DNA of 64,000 nt from contig CAXXNZ010000024.1 of the NCBI GenBank assembly GCA_963676075.2, positions 84,106 to 148,105 on the forward strand. The letters run 5' to 3'. Position numbers and translations under genes: made by a program. The DNA is from JAHJQZ01 sp963676075. GTDB lineage: Bacteria > Pseudomonadota > Alphaproteobacteria > Rhizobiales > Devosiaceae. The notes below the pieces were generated by a model. That model saw only the letters and a program-made list of their open reading frames with translations, was not told the origin of the DNA and made no database searches. Below are positions 25,010 through 33,962 of the stretch, piece by piece (positions within the stretch are counted from its first letter, which is position 1; each line of letters starts with the position of its first letter).

Positions 25010-26545
25010 CTAGTTGACGCTGGCGTTCCAGAAGAACGGCCAGGGCGAAGGATCGACGCCCGTCAGCTTCTTGCTGGCGCCTTCAAGTGCGTTGAAGTTG
25101 CCAACCTTGATGAAACCGACATCCTTGAAGTTCTCGGCCTGCATCTTGGCGAAGATTTCCTTGCGCTTGGCCATGTCGGTTTCAGTGGTGAACTGGTTCG
25201 ACAGTTCGGTTTCGGTCGGGTCATTCCAGCCGATGCGCGAGGTCGGGAACCACATGTCGGTCAGGGCCGGCTCGGGCAGGAAGGGCGAGTGGGTGATGTA
25301 GATGTCCCACAGGGCCGGGTCATTGCGGCGCTGGCCGAGCGTGGCCCAGTCGACCACGTCCATCTGCACCTTGAAGCCAGATGCTTCCAGAGCCTGCTTG
25401 GCCACTTCCGCCATCTTGAAATGGAACTCATACTGACGCGAGGTCAGGATCCTGAGCGGTGTCCCATCGTAATTGGCGGCCTTGAGGTAGTCGGCAGCCT
25501 TCTTCGGGTCGTTGATATTGTACTCATCGGTGCCGGCATCGGTGTACCAGGCCCAACCTTCGGGATACATGGCGCCGTCGACCTTGAAGAACTTGTCATC
25601 GCCGAATGCGGCAAAGAGCATGTCGTCATAAGGCAGGGCCGCCTGCAGCGCCTTGCGAATGTTGAGGTCGGTCAGAAGGCCGTCCTTGTGGTTGATGGCC
25701 CAGACCGGCCAGCCGAACGGCTGGAGCAGCAAGGGATCGGCGGCGTCGCTGCCCGCGATGCGGTCGTAGCTTTCGGCCGGCAGGCTGTCGGCAAAGTCGA
25801 ACTGGCCGGACAGAAGGCCTTCGACGCGGGTATTGGGATCGGGCACCGGCACGAAACGGATTTCATCCGGCACCTGATCGCGCTTGCCGGCCCAGCCGCT
25901 GGCAGGATCCTCGCGCGGCACGAAGCCGTCAAACCGCACCAGTTGCAGATACTGATCGGGCACGTACTCGGCAACTTCATACGGGCCTGTTCCGACGACC
26001 TTGGAGATCGTATCGCCAGCATCCTTGACGATTTCTTCCGGATAGATGGCCGCCGCGGAGTTGGAGAATGCCAGCAGCGACAGGAGCGGCGCATAGGGCT
26101 CCTTCATCTTGATGACGACCGTATCGGGACCGTCGGCCGAAACGGACTCGACCTTGTCGGCCACGACCTTGCCGCGGGTCGCAACCGTCATCCAGCGATC
26201 GAGCGAAGCGACGACGTCGGCGGAATCCATTCCGGAGCCATCCTGGAAGGTGATGCCCTGGCGCAGCGGAATGCGATACTCCAGCCCATCGGCGCTGATC
26301 GCAGGCATATCGGCTGCCAGAAGCGGCGCCACAGCCCAGGAACCGTCAAACGTATAGAGCGTCTCGACCATGTGTTGCGTGACGATCGAAACAACGTCCT
26401 TGGTCGACACCATCGGATCGAGCGTATCGGGATCCCCGATGATGGCGACATTGACGATGTTTTGTGCCGCCGCGGGCATAATCAGTGCCGCGGAGACCAG
26501 AAGCGTGGATAGAAGGCGTTTGGATGCTGTACCCAGTCCAGTCAT
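25010..26545 (-). CDS. Peptide-type ABC transporter substrate-binding protein (SBP family 5)
   Basis: 511 residues from ATG 26545 (GGGGAGAC upstream; the open frame to 26617 lacks a signal peptide in the right place). A Sec signal peptide occupies residues 1-27 (LLSTLLVSAALIMPAAAQ). The mature protein has the family-5 layout (DPDTLDPMVSTKDV, then SADVVASLDRWM..., KVVGTGPYEVAEYVPDQ). Ligands of this family include peptides, opines and amino-acid derivatives. The neighbouring amidohydrolase, SelA-like enzyme and RidA suggest an N-acylated or unusual amino acid. It is the first gene of the operon and follows an IclR-type palindrome. Confidence 0.92.
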   Translation of the reverse strand: MTGLGTASKRLLSTLLVSAALIMPAAAQNIVNVAIIGDPDTLDPMVSTKDVVSIVTQHMVETLYTFDGSWAVAPLLAADMPAISADGLEYRIPLRQGITFQDGSGMDSADVVASLDRWMTVATRGKVVADKVESVSADGPDTVVIKMKEPYAPLLSLLAFSNSAAAIYPEEIVKDAGDTISKVVGTGPYEVAEYVPDQYLQLVRFDGFVPREDPASGWAGKRDQVPDEIRFVPVPDPNTRVEGLLSGQFDFADSLPAESYDRIAGSDAADPLLLQPFGWPVWAINHKDGLLTDLNIRKALQAALPYDDMLFAAFGDDKFFKVDGAMYPEGWAWYTDAGTDEYNINDPKKAADYLKAANYDGTPLRILTSRQYEFHFKMAEVAKQALEASGFKVQMDVVDWATLGQRRNDPALWDIYITHSPFLPEPALTDMWFPTSRIGWNDPTETELSNQFTTETDMAKRKEIFAKMQAENFKDVGFIKVGNFNALEGASKKLTGVDPSPWPFFWNASVN

Positions 26546-26561
26546 TAAGTGTCTCCCCTTA

Positions 26562-26581
26562 TTATGGAATATATTCCATAA
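26562..26581. promoter_or_regulatory. Perfect 20-bp palindrome, probable IclR operator
   Basis: TTATGGAATATATTCCATAA is an exact palindrome 17-36 bp upstream of the binding-protein start codon. It contains TGGAAT...ATTCCA, close to the TGGAAATnATTTCCA type known for E. coli IclR. The IclR-type gene at 18815 in the same cluster is the obvious candidate regulator. Confidence 0.6.
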
Positions 26582-26619
26582 GAAACGATGATAGGAGCGG
26601 CAGCTTGAAAGTGTCAAGA

Positions 26620-27068
26620 TTAGAAAATGGGCGTTAGGTCACGCCTGCCCGATAAGCAGCCGATCGGCGGAGCGCCCCGCCTGCTCTTGCCTGGCCCACG
26701 GTTTGGCTGCCAAAAACAGCACCCCTATGAGCGGCAATGCGGCAGCAAAAACATGAGCTTGCTTTGAAAACCGATGCCGTAGACGAAGTGACGGCTCGGT
26801 TCGGCGCGGAGCCGTCACGAAGCTCGTGTGAGTCCTATGCCGAGGACGTCGGCCTGATTCGTGTCGCTAAATGGGAACGTCTTCGGAATCTGCCGACGGC
26901 AATTGTGATGCCGGTCGCCAACACTGTTCGCTATCAGGCTCTGGCGGAGCTCACGACAAATTGCCAACACCGATCAGGACGATGAGCGGTTGCCGCGTGT
27001 TGGCCGACCGATGAACGTGCTTCAGACTTTGCGCTCAAGGCGCCAGATGACACAGCGCGTGTCGCGTC
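26620..27068. other. 450 bp without a supportable gene
   Basis: The gap separates two minus-strand operons. An 82-codon plus-strand frame (26737-26985) has no ribosome binding site and no recognisable content. The promoter of the peptide transporter should lie at its left end. Confidence 0.45.
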
Positions 27069-27911
27069 TCAGCATGCGCCATCTATGGCAAGGCGGAATT
27101 GTTCTATGTGCCTGACATAGCTCCGCAGGCGCGCATCAGGATCGTCGTTCCCGGCGTCCTGCAAAACCTTGTCGATCAATGCACTCGCCACGACGACGCC
27201 GTCGGCGGCGTTTGCCGTCTCCGCCGCCGCTTCCGGCGTCTTGATGCCGAAGCCGACCAGAACCGGTAGCGTCGTGGATCGACGGCAGCGCTCGACGGCA
27301 TCCCGGATGACGTCGATTGTGGCCGATGGACCGCCTGTCGGTCCGACAACAGGAATGCAATAGAGAAATCCGCCGACACCGGGACGCTCGGCAAAGTCCT
27401 TGTCATCAAGAGTCGCCGCAGCCAGCGGGATCATCACCAGCCCGCGTGCATCAAGGGCCGCAGTCAACTCACCGGCCTCCCGCAACGGCATATCGGCCGC
27501 GATGACTCCGTCAACACCCGCCACCGCCGCGCGTTCCGCGAATGCTTCATATCCCATTGCCAGCAAGGGATTGGCGTAGCCCATGAGGATCAGTGGTGTT
27601 GTCTGGTTGGTGGCACGGAAAGCTGCCACCAGTTCAAGGGCCTTCGTCAGATTGCCTCCAGAGGCCAGTCCGCGCCGGTTGGCGTGCTGTATCGTCGCAC
27701 CATCAAGGATCGGATCGGAAAAGGGATAACCCAGTTCGATGAGATCGATGCCCGCATCGACGAAGGCATGAAGCGACGCAAGGCTTTCCTCGAAGCTCGG
27801 ATCGCTGGCGATCGCGAACGTGACGAATGCCTTTTTGTGTTCTGCACGCAGCTGATCGAACATGGTTTGGATGCGCGATCCGGATGGCGCGTGCGCAGAT
27901 GTGTTCGACAT
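27069..27911 (-). CDS. Tryptophan synthase alpha-chain homologue (TrpA-like lyase 1)
   Basis: 280 residues from ATG 27911, two bases after the TrpB-like stop. A TIM barrel with the full TrpA signature: E59 in IDLIELGYPFSDP (general base, equivalent to E. coli E49) and D70 in ILDGATIQ (equivalent to D60), correctly spaced by eleven. The phosphate-binding loops are also seen (GPTGG near 184-188, GFGIKTPEA, DGVVVASALID). It should catalyse retro-aldol cleavage of indole-3-glycerol phosphate or a similar aryl- or heteroaryl-glycerol phosphate. It is the last gene of a sugar-transport/kinase operon, and no other trp biosynthesis gene is near, so a catabolic or salvage role is more likely than tryptophan synthesis. 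Confidence 0.88.
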   Translation of the reverse strand: MSNTSAHAPSGSRIQTMFDQLRAEHKKAFVTFAIASDPSFEESLASLHAFVDAGIDLIELGYPFSDPILDGATIQHANRRGLASGGNLTKALELVAAFRATNQTTPLILMGYANPLLAMGYEAFAERAAVAGVDGVIAADMPLREAGELTAALDARGLVMIPLAAATLDDKDFAERPGVGGFLYCIPVVGPTGGPSATIDVIRDAVERCRRSTTLPVLVGFGIKTPEAAAETANAADGVVVASALIDKVLQDAGNDDPDARLRSYVRHIEQFRLAIDGAC

Positions 27912-27913
27912 GA

Positions 27914-29086
27914 TCAGTTCTCCGGCCACAAGATATCGAGGTCCTTGTCTCCCGACGCCGGCACCATGACGACCACGGCATCGGACGACGATAGCGAGCG
28001 TGCGACCTGCTCGGCCGCGGCAAGGGCATGTCCCGCCTCCAGCGAGATCAGAATGCCTTCCTTGACCGCGAGCGACCGGACCGCATCGAGTGCCGCGGCG
28101 TCGTCGATCTGCATGGTCTCGACACGCCCCGTGGCCACCAGATTTGCCAGCTCCGGCGAAGCGCCGGGATAGGCGAGTCCGGAGGCGATCGAGGCGGCTT
28201 CGATGATCTGGCCGTTTTCGTCGCTCAGAACCAGCGTTTCGGCACCATGAAGGATTCCGCGTCTTCCGGCCGAGAGGCGGGCTGAGCCTTGTCCCTCGGC
28301 GCCGTTTCCTGCGCCCTCCACGGCAAGGAGCCTGATATGCGGGTCCGCGACGAACGCACTGAAGATGCCACTCGTCGAGGACCCGCCGCCGACTGCAGAG
28401 ATGACCGCCCGTGGGAGGAGGCCGGCACCGATTAGCTGCAGCCGACATTCTTTACCGATCACGGATTGGAACTCGTTGACCATGCGCGGATAGGGATGGG
28501 CGCCGATGGGGGCCCCGGCGACATAGGCCGTAGTGTCGCTGGATCCCATCCAGTGACGGAAGGCAGCGCTGGTCGCGGCGTGAAGTGTGCCATCGGCATC
28601 GGCGACAACGCGAAGATCGGCGCCGAAGGCCCGCATCTTCTTGATGGCGCTAGCATAGCGGTCCGCGTCGCGCGCACCCATATAAACGGTACAACCCAGA
28701 TCAAGATGGGCGGCAACTGCTGCCGTAGCGATACCGTTCTGGCCCGAACCGGTATCGGTCACCACGTCCGTGAGGCCGGAGCGTTTGGCCAGAAGACATT
28801 GGCCCAAAGCCGAATTGGCGTAATTGCCGCCGTTGAAGGTCAGATCGTCCCGCTTGAGGATGATCCGCGCGCCTTCTCCGGGAGGGAGCAGTGTCGTCGC
28901 TTCTGAGATCGGTGTGGGTCGACCGACGAAACTGTGGAGCAGGTCGTCGAAGCTGGCGTGGAAGGCCGGATCCACCCAGGCCGCTTCAAAGGCTGCCTCC
29001 AGCCGGTCGAGAACCGGAAGCAGGACGGGCGCGACATACTGGCCGCCAAAGGTTCCGTAGCGTCCAGGCCGTCTGTTGGTCTGCAT
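27914..29086 (-). CDS. Tryptophan synthase beta-chain homologue lacking the PLP lysine
   Basis: 390 residues, the normal TrpB length (about 400). The N-terminus GRYGTFGGQYVAPVLLPVL and much of the fold are clearly TrpB. The segment that should read HTGAHKINNALGQ reads FNGGNYANSALGQ: the Schiff-base lysine is Y89 and the preceding histidine is N88. The catalytic glutamate (AETGAGQHG in TrpB) is D111 in VTDTGSGQNG. The phosphate-binding motif VGGGSSTSG and the C-terminal GDKD are retained. The DNA at 28802-28860 is unambiguous. It cannot do standard PLP beta-replacement; it may bind a ligand, activate the TrpA partner, or use other chemistry. It lies directly before the TrpA-like gene. Confidence 0.9.
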   Translation of the reverse strand: MQTNRRPGRYGTFGGQYVAPVLLPVLDRLEAAFEAAWVDPAFHASFDDLLHSFVGRPTPISEATTLLPPGEGARIILKRDDLTFNGGNYANSALGQCLLAKRSGLTDVVTDTGSGQNGIATAAVAAHLDLGCTVYMGARDADRYASAIKKMRAFGADLRVVADADGTLHAATSAAFRHWMGSSDTTAYVAGAPIGAHPYPRMVNEFQSVIGKECRLQLIGAGLLPRAVISAVGGGSSTSGIFSAFVADPHIRLLAVEGAGNGAEGQGSARLSAGRRGILHGAETLVLSDENGQIIEAASIASGLAYPGASPELANLVATGRVETMQIDDAAALDAVRSLAVKEGILISLEAGHALAAAEQVARSLSSSDAVVVMVPASGDKDLDILWPEN

Positions 29087-29089
29087 GGC

Positions 29090-30019
29090 TTAGGCCTCTT
29101 TTCCGATTCTGCGCACCAGCACTGCGGCCAGAATGATGGAGCCGGTGATGATGTCCTGAAGGAAGGTCGAGACTCCGAGAATGGTCAGGCCATTGCTGAT
29201 CACCGCAATGATCGCCGCACCGACCAACGTGCCGAGCACGTTCGCTTCGCCGTCGCGGAAAGCGGTCATACCGAGGAAAACACCGGCATAGGCATTGAGT
29301 AGATAACCGCTGCCGCCGGTGGGATTGGCGCTACCGATACGCGCGGTCAGCAGCATGCCGACTAGGGCGGACAACATGGCGGAAATGGCGAAGGCGGTTA
29401 CCATGTTGGGAACCACCCTGACACCGGCGAGGCGCGCCGCGTCACGGTTGCCGCCGATGGCATAGAGCCTGCGGCCGAATTCGATCTTGTCCAGAAGGAT
29501 CCAGACCAGGATCGAGACGCCGACCAGCCACCATGTCAGTGTCGGCAATCCGATCGTCCAGCCTCGCGCGATGTCACGGAACCCAGTCGGAATGCCCCCG
29601 AACAGGGTGGCACCGTCGCACATGTAGAACGTGATGCCGCCCACGATCGTGCCGGCGGCCAGAGTCGCGATGAACGACAGCACCTCGAAACGCGCGACGA
29701 TGAAGCCTGAAATGGCGCCGAAACAGCCGGCGACGACGAGCACGATCACGAAAGCAATCGGGCTCGGCACGCCAGCGGCGAACAGCACCATGACGAAAAT
29801 GCCGCCGAAGGAAACGAATGCCGCCGTGGCCAGATCAAACTCGCCGGCCGCCATGACGAGCGTGACGCCGACCGAGACAATGGCCAAAAGCGTCATCTGC
29901 TGGGTGATGTTGATAAGATTGCCGGGCGTGCCGAAAGCACCTGGGGAAGCGATGGCAAAGGCGACGATAATTGCCACCAGAGCCAGCAATGTGCCGTATT
30001 TTCCGAAGAGGTTACTCAT
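29090..30019 (-). CDS. Sugar ABC transporter permease, RbsC type
   Basis: 309 residues, about ten hydrophobic segments. CUT2 permease signatures: GVTLVMAAGEFDLATAAFVSF (residues 51-71; the usual GGIDLS is AGEFDL here) and YAIGGNRDAARLAGVRV (about 184-200). It is the inner-membrane channel for the ATPase at 30016 and the binding protein at 31537. Its ATG overlaps the ATPase stop by four bases. The TrpB-like gene starts three bases after its stop, so they are co-transcribed and probably co-regulated. Confidence 0.92.
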   Translation of the reverse strand: MSNLFGKYGTLLALVAIIVAFAIASPGAFGTPGNLINITQQMTLLAIVSVGVTLVMAAGEFDLATAAFVSFGGIFVMVLFAAGVPSPIAFVIVLVVAGCFGAISGFIVARFEVLSFIATLAAGTIVGGITFYMCDGATLFGGIPTGFRDIARGWTIGLPTLTWWLVGVSILVWILLDKIEFGRRLYAIGGNRDAARLAGVRVVPNMVTAFAISAMLSALVGMLLTARIGSANPTGGSGYLLNAYAGVFLGMTAFRDGEANVLGTLVGAAIIAVISNGLTILGVSTFLQDIITGSIILAAVLVRRIGKEA

Positions 30020-31533
30020 GACCCGGTGGTCTCCTTGCGTTCGGTATGTGCGAAGGCCGCTGCCACGATCCGTTCGGGCGCGATCTCCTCGCCTGTCAGT
30101 TCTGCGGTAATTCGGCCGCCGGCCATCACGAGCACGCGGCTCGACAGGGCCAGAAGCTCGTCCATGTCGCTTGTGGTCATCAACACGGCGGCTCCGGTGG
30201 CGGCCATCTTGCGCGCGAGTTCGTGGATTTCGGCCTTGGCGCCGACATCGACGCCGCGCGTTGGCTCATCCAGGATCATCAGCCGGATCGGACGGCCGAA
30301 CCAACGGCCGAACAGCAGCTTTTGTTGATTGCCGCCCGAAAGTGTCAGCGGTTTTGCCGTTGCGTTGCTCATCTTGACGGCGAGCTGGCTGCGGACCGCT
30401 TCGGCATTTTCGGTGACGCGCCGATCGTCGACCAATGGCAGGCCGGGCACCTTGCGCATCGACCTCAGGTTGGCAATCGCCAGGTTTTCCGCGATGCTGC
30501 GCTGGGTGATGAGACCCTCGCCACGGCGATCCTCGGGCACGTAGGCTCCGCCCGCCGCAATGCGCGCCAGGATCTGTCCGGCGCGCATATCCTTGCCGTC
30601 GAGACGAATCCGGCCGCCGGCATGGCGGCGGGCGCCCCATATCTGTTTCATGAACGAGGACCGGCCGGCGCCCACCAGACCATAAAGGCCGAGGATTTCG
30701 CCTTCGCCGATCTCGAGGGAGATCGTTTCACCTTCCGGGCCGAACGGCACGGCTTCAACCTGGAGGACCGGCTTGCCCACGACCTGCGGCGCGGTTCGCG
30801 CCAAGGCCGCACTCTCATGCCCGGTCATCAGCCGGATGAGATCGTCGCGGGTTGTGCCGGCTATCTGGCCGGTACCCGTGGTCTGTCCATTGCGCAAAAC
30901 GGTGTACTGGTCACAGATCGACAAAACCTCGTCGAGCCTGTGCGAGATGAAGATGACGGCGACGCCCTGATCGGCGAGGGCGCGAATGGCCTTATGCAGA
31001 CGCGCCGCCTCGGCATCGGACAGCGATGCGGAGGGTTCGTCCATGACGACGAGACGCGCGCCCTGGGTCATCAGCGCACGCGTAATCTCGACCAGCTGCT
31101 TTTGTCCGGTTGTCAGGCGACTGGTCGGGACATCGAGTGGCAGGTCGGGCGCGATCAGTTCGGCCGCGCGCACAACCTGGGCACGCATGGCCGCCTGGTC
31201 GATGAACGGGCCCTTGAGCGGATAGGGACGGCCGACGAAACCATTCTCGATGGCATTGAAGAACGGCACCAGACTGAGCTCCTGGTGGATGAAACGAAAG
31301 CCAAGGGCTTCCGCTTCACGCACCGAGGAAATCGGACGGGTCACGCCATCGACACTGATGGTGCCGGAATTTGGCGTGACCAGACCCGACAGCGCCTTGA
31401 TCAGCGTCGACTTGCCCGCGCCGTTTTCTCCGACAAGGGCGTGCACCGTGCCGGCCTCGACCTGAAGGTCGACGCCGTCCAGCGCACGCACGCCGGAGAA
31501 TCTCTTTTTGAGATCGCGAACTTCAAGAAGCAT
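30016..31533 (-). CDS. Sugar ABC transporter ATP-binding protein, RbsA type
   Basis: 505 residues with two ATPase domains. Domain 1: Walker A GENGAGKST (residues 35-43), signature region RLTTGQKQLVEITRAL, Walker B LVVMDEPSASLSD. Domain 2 (from about 250): GLVGAGRSSFMKQIWG, signature TLSGGNQQKLLFGRWF, Walker B LMILDEPTRGVDVGAK. It is the energising subunit for the permease at 29090. The binding-protein gene ends three bases before its start. Confidence 0.94.
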   Translation of the reverse strand: MLLEVRDLKKRFSGVRALDGVDLQVEAGTVHALVGENGAGKSTLIKALSGLVTPNSGTISVDGVTRPISSVREAEALGFRFIHQELSLVPFFNAIENGFVGRPYPLKGPFIDQAAMRAQVVRAAELIAPDLPLDVPTSRLTTGQKQLVEITRALMTQGARLVVMDEPSASLSDAEAARLHKAIRALADQGVAVIFISHRLDEVLSICDQYTVLRNGQTTGTGQIAGTTRDDLIRLMTGHESAALARTAPQVVGKPVLQVEAVPFGPEGETISLEIGEGEILGLYGLVGAGRSSFMKQIWGARRHAGGRIRLDGKDMRAGQILARIAAGGAYVPEDRRGEGLITQRSIAENLAIANLRSMRKVPGLPLVDDRRVTENAEAVRSQLAVKMSNATAKPLTLSGGNQQKLLFGRWFGRPIRLMILDEPTRGVDVGAKAEIHELARKMAATGAAVLMTTSDMDELLALSSRVLVMAGGRITAELTGEEIAPERIVAAAFAHTERKETTGS

Positions 31534-31536
31534 GGG

Positions 31537-32445
31537 TCACTCGCACGTCACGCCAAGCGTCTCCGGCGTGACCGCCACGACCGGGACATAGAGCTCCGGC
31601 GCATCGGGTGCCTCGCCATTGAGGATCTTTTCGAGCTGCGCGGCGGCGAGCGTCGACATGCCGGCGAAGTCCTGACGCAGGGTCTCCTTGTAGTGGGTGC
31701 ACGAGCGGATCATGTCGACCGCCTGCGCATTGCCGTCGACGCCCATGATGATGAACTTGGCGTCTGGCAGCACGGATTCGGCCGCAAGTTCGGCGCCGAT
31801 GCCCGGATCGTCGAAACCGGCCCACACACCATCGATGGTGTCGCCGAACTGGCGCAGGATGTTCTCCATGGCGATGCGCCCATCATCGATCGGTCCGGGA
31901 ACCTTCACGAAGTGCTCGGCAACGACCTTGATGTCCGGATAGTCGGCAAGGACCTCGTCCAGACCCATTTCGCGGGCATGCACGCCGGGATGGGCGGAAT
32001 GGTAGAACTTGACCACATTGCCCTTGCCGCCGAGGGCATCGAACAGGTCCTTGGCCAGCTTCACGCCCATGGCATGGTTGTCGGCCGTAACGTTCACGTC
32101 GACGTCCGGGCTCGATGTGCCGTCGATCGAAACGACGGGAATATCGGCAGCGGCGGCAAGCGCGACCTGATCGCTGATGAGCGCCTGGTCGACCGAGATC
32201 AGAACGATGGCGTCGGGCTTGGCATTGACGGTGTCCTCAATACGCGAGGCAAGCTGCCCGTAATCGTTGCGGGTATCGATGACCGTGGTGTTCCAGCCCC
32301 TGGAGTCTCCCGCCGCCTTGAACGCCTGCGCCATCTCGTTGGTTGGAATGGAGCTGATATAGGGCGTGAGAATGGTCACATCGGTTGCCAGGGCCGATGT
32401 CGTCATGAGAGCTGCAAGAGCAACCGAAAGTGTCGCGATTTTCAT
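31537..32445 (-). CDS. Sugar ABC transporter periplasmic binding protein
   Basis: 302 residues from ATG 32445, preceded by GGGAGGACTACCTT. A Sec signal peptide ends near residue 21 (ALMTTSALA). The mature part is a type-I binding protein (Peripla_BP_4): ILTPYISSIPTNEMAQAFK at the N-terminus, then KPDAIVLISVDQALISDQV and PVVSIDGTSSPDVDVNVTADN. The ligand cannot be read from the sequence. Because the operon lacks ordinary sugar isomerases and has TrpA-like lyases, the ligand may be a modified glycerol- or sugar-linked compound. Confidence 0.9.
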   Translation of the reverse strand: MKIATLSVALAALMTTSALATDVTILTPYISSIPTNEMAQAFKAAGDSRGWNTTVIDTRNDYGQLASRIEDTVNAKPDAIVLISVDQALISDQVALAAAADIPVVSIDGTSSPDVDVNVTADNHAMGVKLAKDLFDALGGKGNVVKFYHSAHPGVHAREMGLDEVLADYPDIKVVAEHFVKVPGPIDDGRIAMENILRQFGDTIDGVWAGFDDPGIGAELAAESVLPDAKFIIMGVDGNAQAVDMIRSCTHYKETLRQDFAGMSTLAAAQLEKILNGEAPDAPELYVPVVAVTPETLGVTCE

Positions 32446-32480
32446 AAGGTAGTCCTCCCTTTCTGGTTGAGCCGAGCCGG

Positions 32481-33962
32481 TCACGCTGTTTGTTTGTTAT
32501 GTGACCGGTCGGAGAGACGTATGGGTTTGAGAGCAGCAATCGCTTTGGTGTAGGCACCGAACATCGCGTCGTATCGAGCACGCAACGCCGGATCCGGCTC
32601 GAAAACCCTTTCGATGACGGTCATGGCAGGAACCGCCTCGACGATCCTGGCGAAGCGCCCCACGCCGACGGCGGCCATGATGGCGGCGCCCAGACATCCA
32701 ATATCGGCATGCGCCAGCCGGTGCATGGGAACGCCTAGGCAGTCCGCGCGGATCTGACTCCACAGATCAGAACGCGAGCCGCCGCCGCCATGAAGCAGAT
32801 GGTCCGGCCGTCCACCGGCCGCGTTGCTCAGAGCGTCGAACAGGAGGCGGGCTGAAAGCGCGACGCCTTCGAGCACGGCAAGAGCGAATTCCGGCGCCGC
32901 CGCCCGGCTGTCAACACCAACGAAGGCGCCGCGAATCTCGCTGTCCCAGAGCGGTGCGCGTTCGCCTTCCAGATGTGGCAGGAAGAGCAATGGCGTACCG
33001 TTCCGATCAACGGTTGCCGCGAGCTCAGGCACATCGAGCGGCTGGACATTGGCGACCTTCGACCACCAGCGCAGGCTGTCGCCGCCGCTCTGGGTGGGGC
33101 CGGCATGAACGGTCAGTCCTTCGACTTCGGGGAAGGTGACCACGCCCGGCGCACTTGTGCGGCTGGCGCTGGCAATGGCGAGAATCTCGCTCGTGCCGCT
33201 CATGTACATGCCCTGGCCTGCCGCGTGAACGCCGCAGCCGAACAGATTGGCAAACGCGTCCATCGTGCCGGCAACCACCGGAACCGGATGGCCGCTAATG
33301 CGGGTTTCGCCGATGACTTCGGTCATCTCGTGCAGGGGGGGCAGCCGGCTGGCCGCGCCCGGAACACGGTTCACCAAGCCTTCGACATAGTGGCGCCCTG
33401 CATCGACCTGGCCCCAGGACGCGATAGGATCCGCCAGAGCCACGCCGGTGAGGTGGAACAGGCAGTAGTCCTTGGGCGACAGGACATAGGTGGTTTTCGC
33501 CCACACGTCCGGACGATGCTCGGCAAGCCACGCCATTTTGGCGACGACGTGACTGGTGCCGATCGGAATGTCGACGCCCGGTCCCCACCACTTGGTCTTT
33601 TCCTCAGCCGTGATCGCGGCATTGATCTCGACGGCCTGTTTGTGCGCGCGCACGTCCTGCCACATGATGGCGGGCAGGAGTGGCGTTCCCGAAGCGTCCA
33701 CGAAGACGTCGGTGTTGACCTGGCTGCAAATGCCCAGTCCACCGATCCGGGTTGCATCGATATCCGTCGTCAGTGCCGCGAGCCCGTCGCGCACGCCGTC
33801 GAGCCAGTGGCGGGGGTCCTGCTCGACCAAGCCGGGTCCCGGGCGATCGGTCGGATAGGCACGGCTCCAGCTCGCGACCACCTTTCCGTCAGTGGTGAAC
33901 AGGCCAGCCTTGACCTGGGTCGAGCCGATGTCAAAACCGATAAACAGGGCGTCGTCAGACAT
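32481..33962 (-). CDS. FGGY-family carbohydrate kinase (XylB-like)
   Basis: 493 residues from ATG 33962 (AGGAGT upstream), overlapping the TrpA-like stop by eight bases. ASKHA fold: N-terminal phosphate motif FIGFDIGSTQVKAGLF (residues 6-21), substrate motif IMWQDVRAHKQAVEI, catalytic aspartate in GTMDAFANLFGCG (about 231-243) and the ATP-site glycine motif LLHGGGGSRSDLWSQI. FGGY kinases phosphorylate polyols and ketoses (xylulose, ribulose, glycerol, erythritol). Next to TrpA-like lyases, a substrate with a free glycerol- or tetritol-like side chain is plausible, since phosphorylation would create the TrpA-type substrate. Confidence 0.9.
   Translation of the reverse strand: MSDDALFIGFDIGSTQVKAGLFTTDGKVVASWSRAYPTDRPGPGLVEQDPRHWLDGVRDGLAALTTDIDATRIGGLGICSQVNTDVFVDASGTPLLPAIMWQDVRAHKQAVEINAAITAEEKTKWWGPGVDIPIGTSHVVAKMAWLAEHRPDVWAKTTYVLSPKDYCLFHLTGVALADPIASWGQVDAGRHYVEGLVNRVPGAASRLPPLHEMTEVIGETRISGHPVPVVAGTMDAFANLFGCGVHAAGQGMYMSGTSEILAIASASRTSAPGVVTFPEVEGLTVHAGPTQSGGDSLRWWSKVANVQPLDVPELAATVDRNGTPLLFLPHLEGERAPLWDSEIRGAFVGVDSRAAAPEFALAVLEGVALSARLLFDALSNAAGGRPDHLLHGGGGSRSDLWSQIRADCLGVPMHRLAHADIGCLGAAIMAAVGVGRFARIVEAVPAMTVIERVFEPDPALRARYDAMFGAYTKAIAALKPIRLSDRSHNKQTA

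Noticed and set aside
25001..26512. 503-codon open frame on the plus strand
   Set aside because: Antisense shadow of the peptide-binding protein gene.
26737..26985. 82-codon plus-strand frame in the gap before the TrpA-like gene
   Set aside because: No start signal and no recognisable protein; the gap is better left unassigned.
27069..29086. Housekeeping tryptophan synthase operon
   Set aside because: TrpB lacks the essential lysine, no other trp gene is present, and the pair is embedded in a sugar-transport operon.
30046..32553. 835-codon open frame on the plus strand
   Set aside because: It is the antisense shadow of the sugar ABC ATPase and binding-protein genes; the translation is low-complexity and His/Arg/Asp-rich without motifs.
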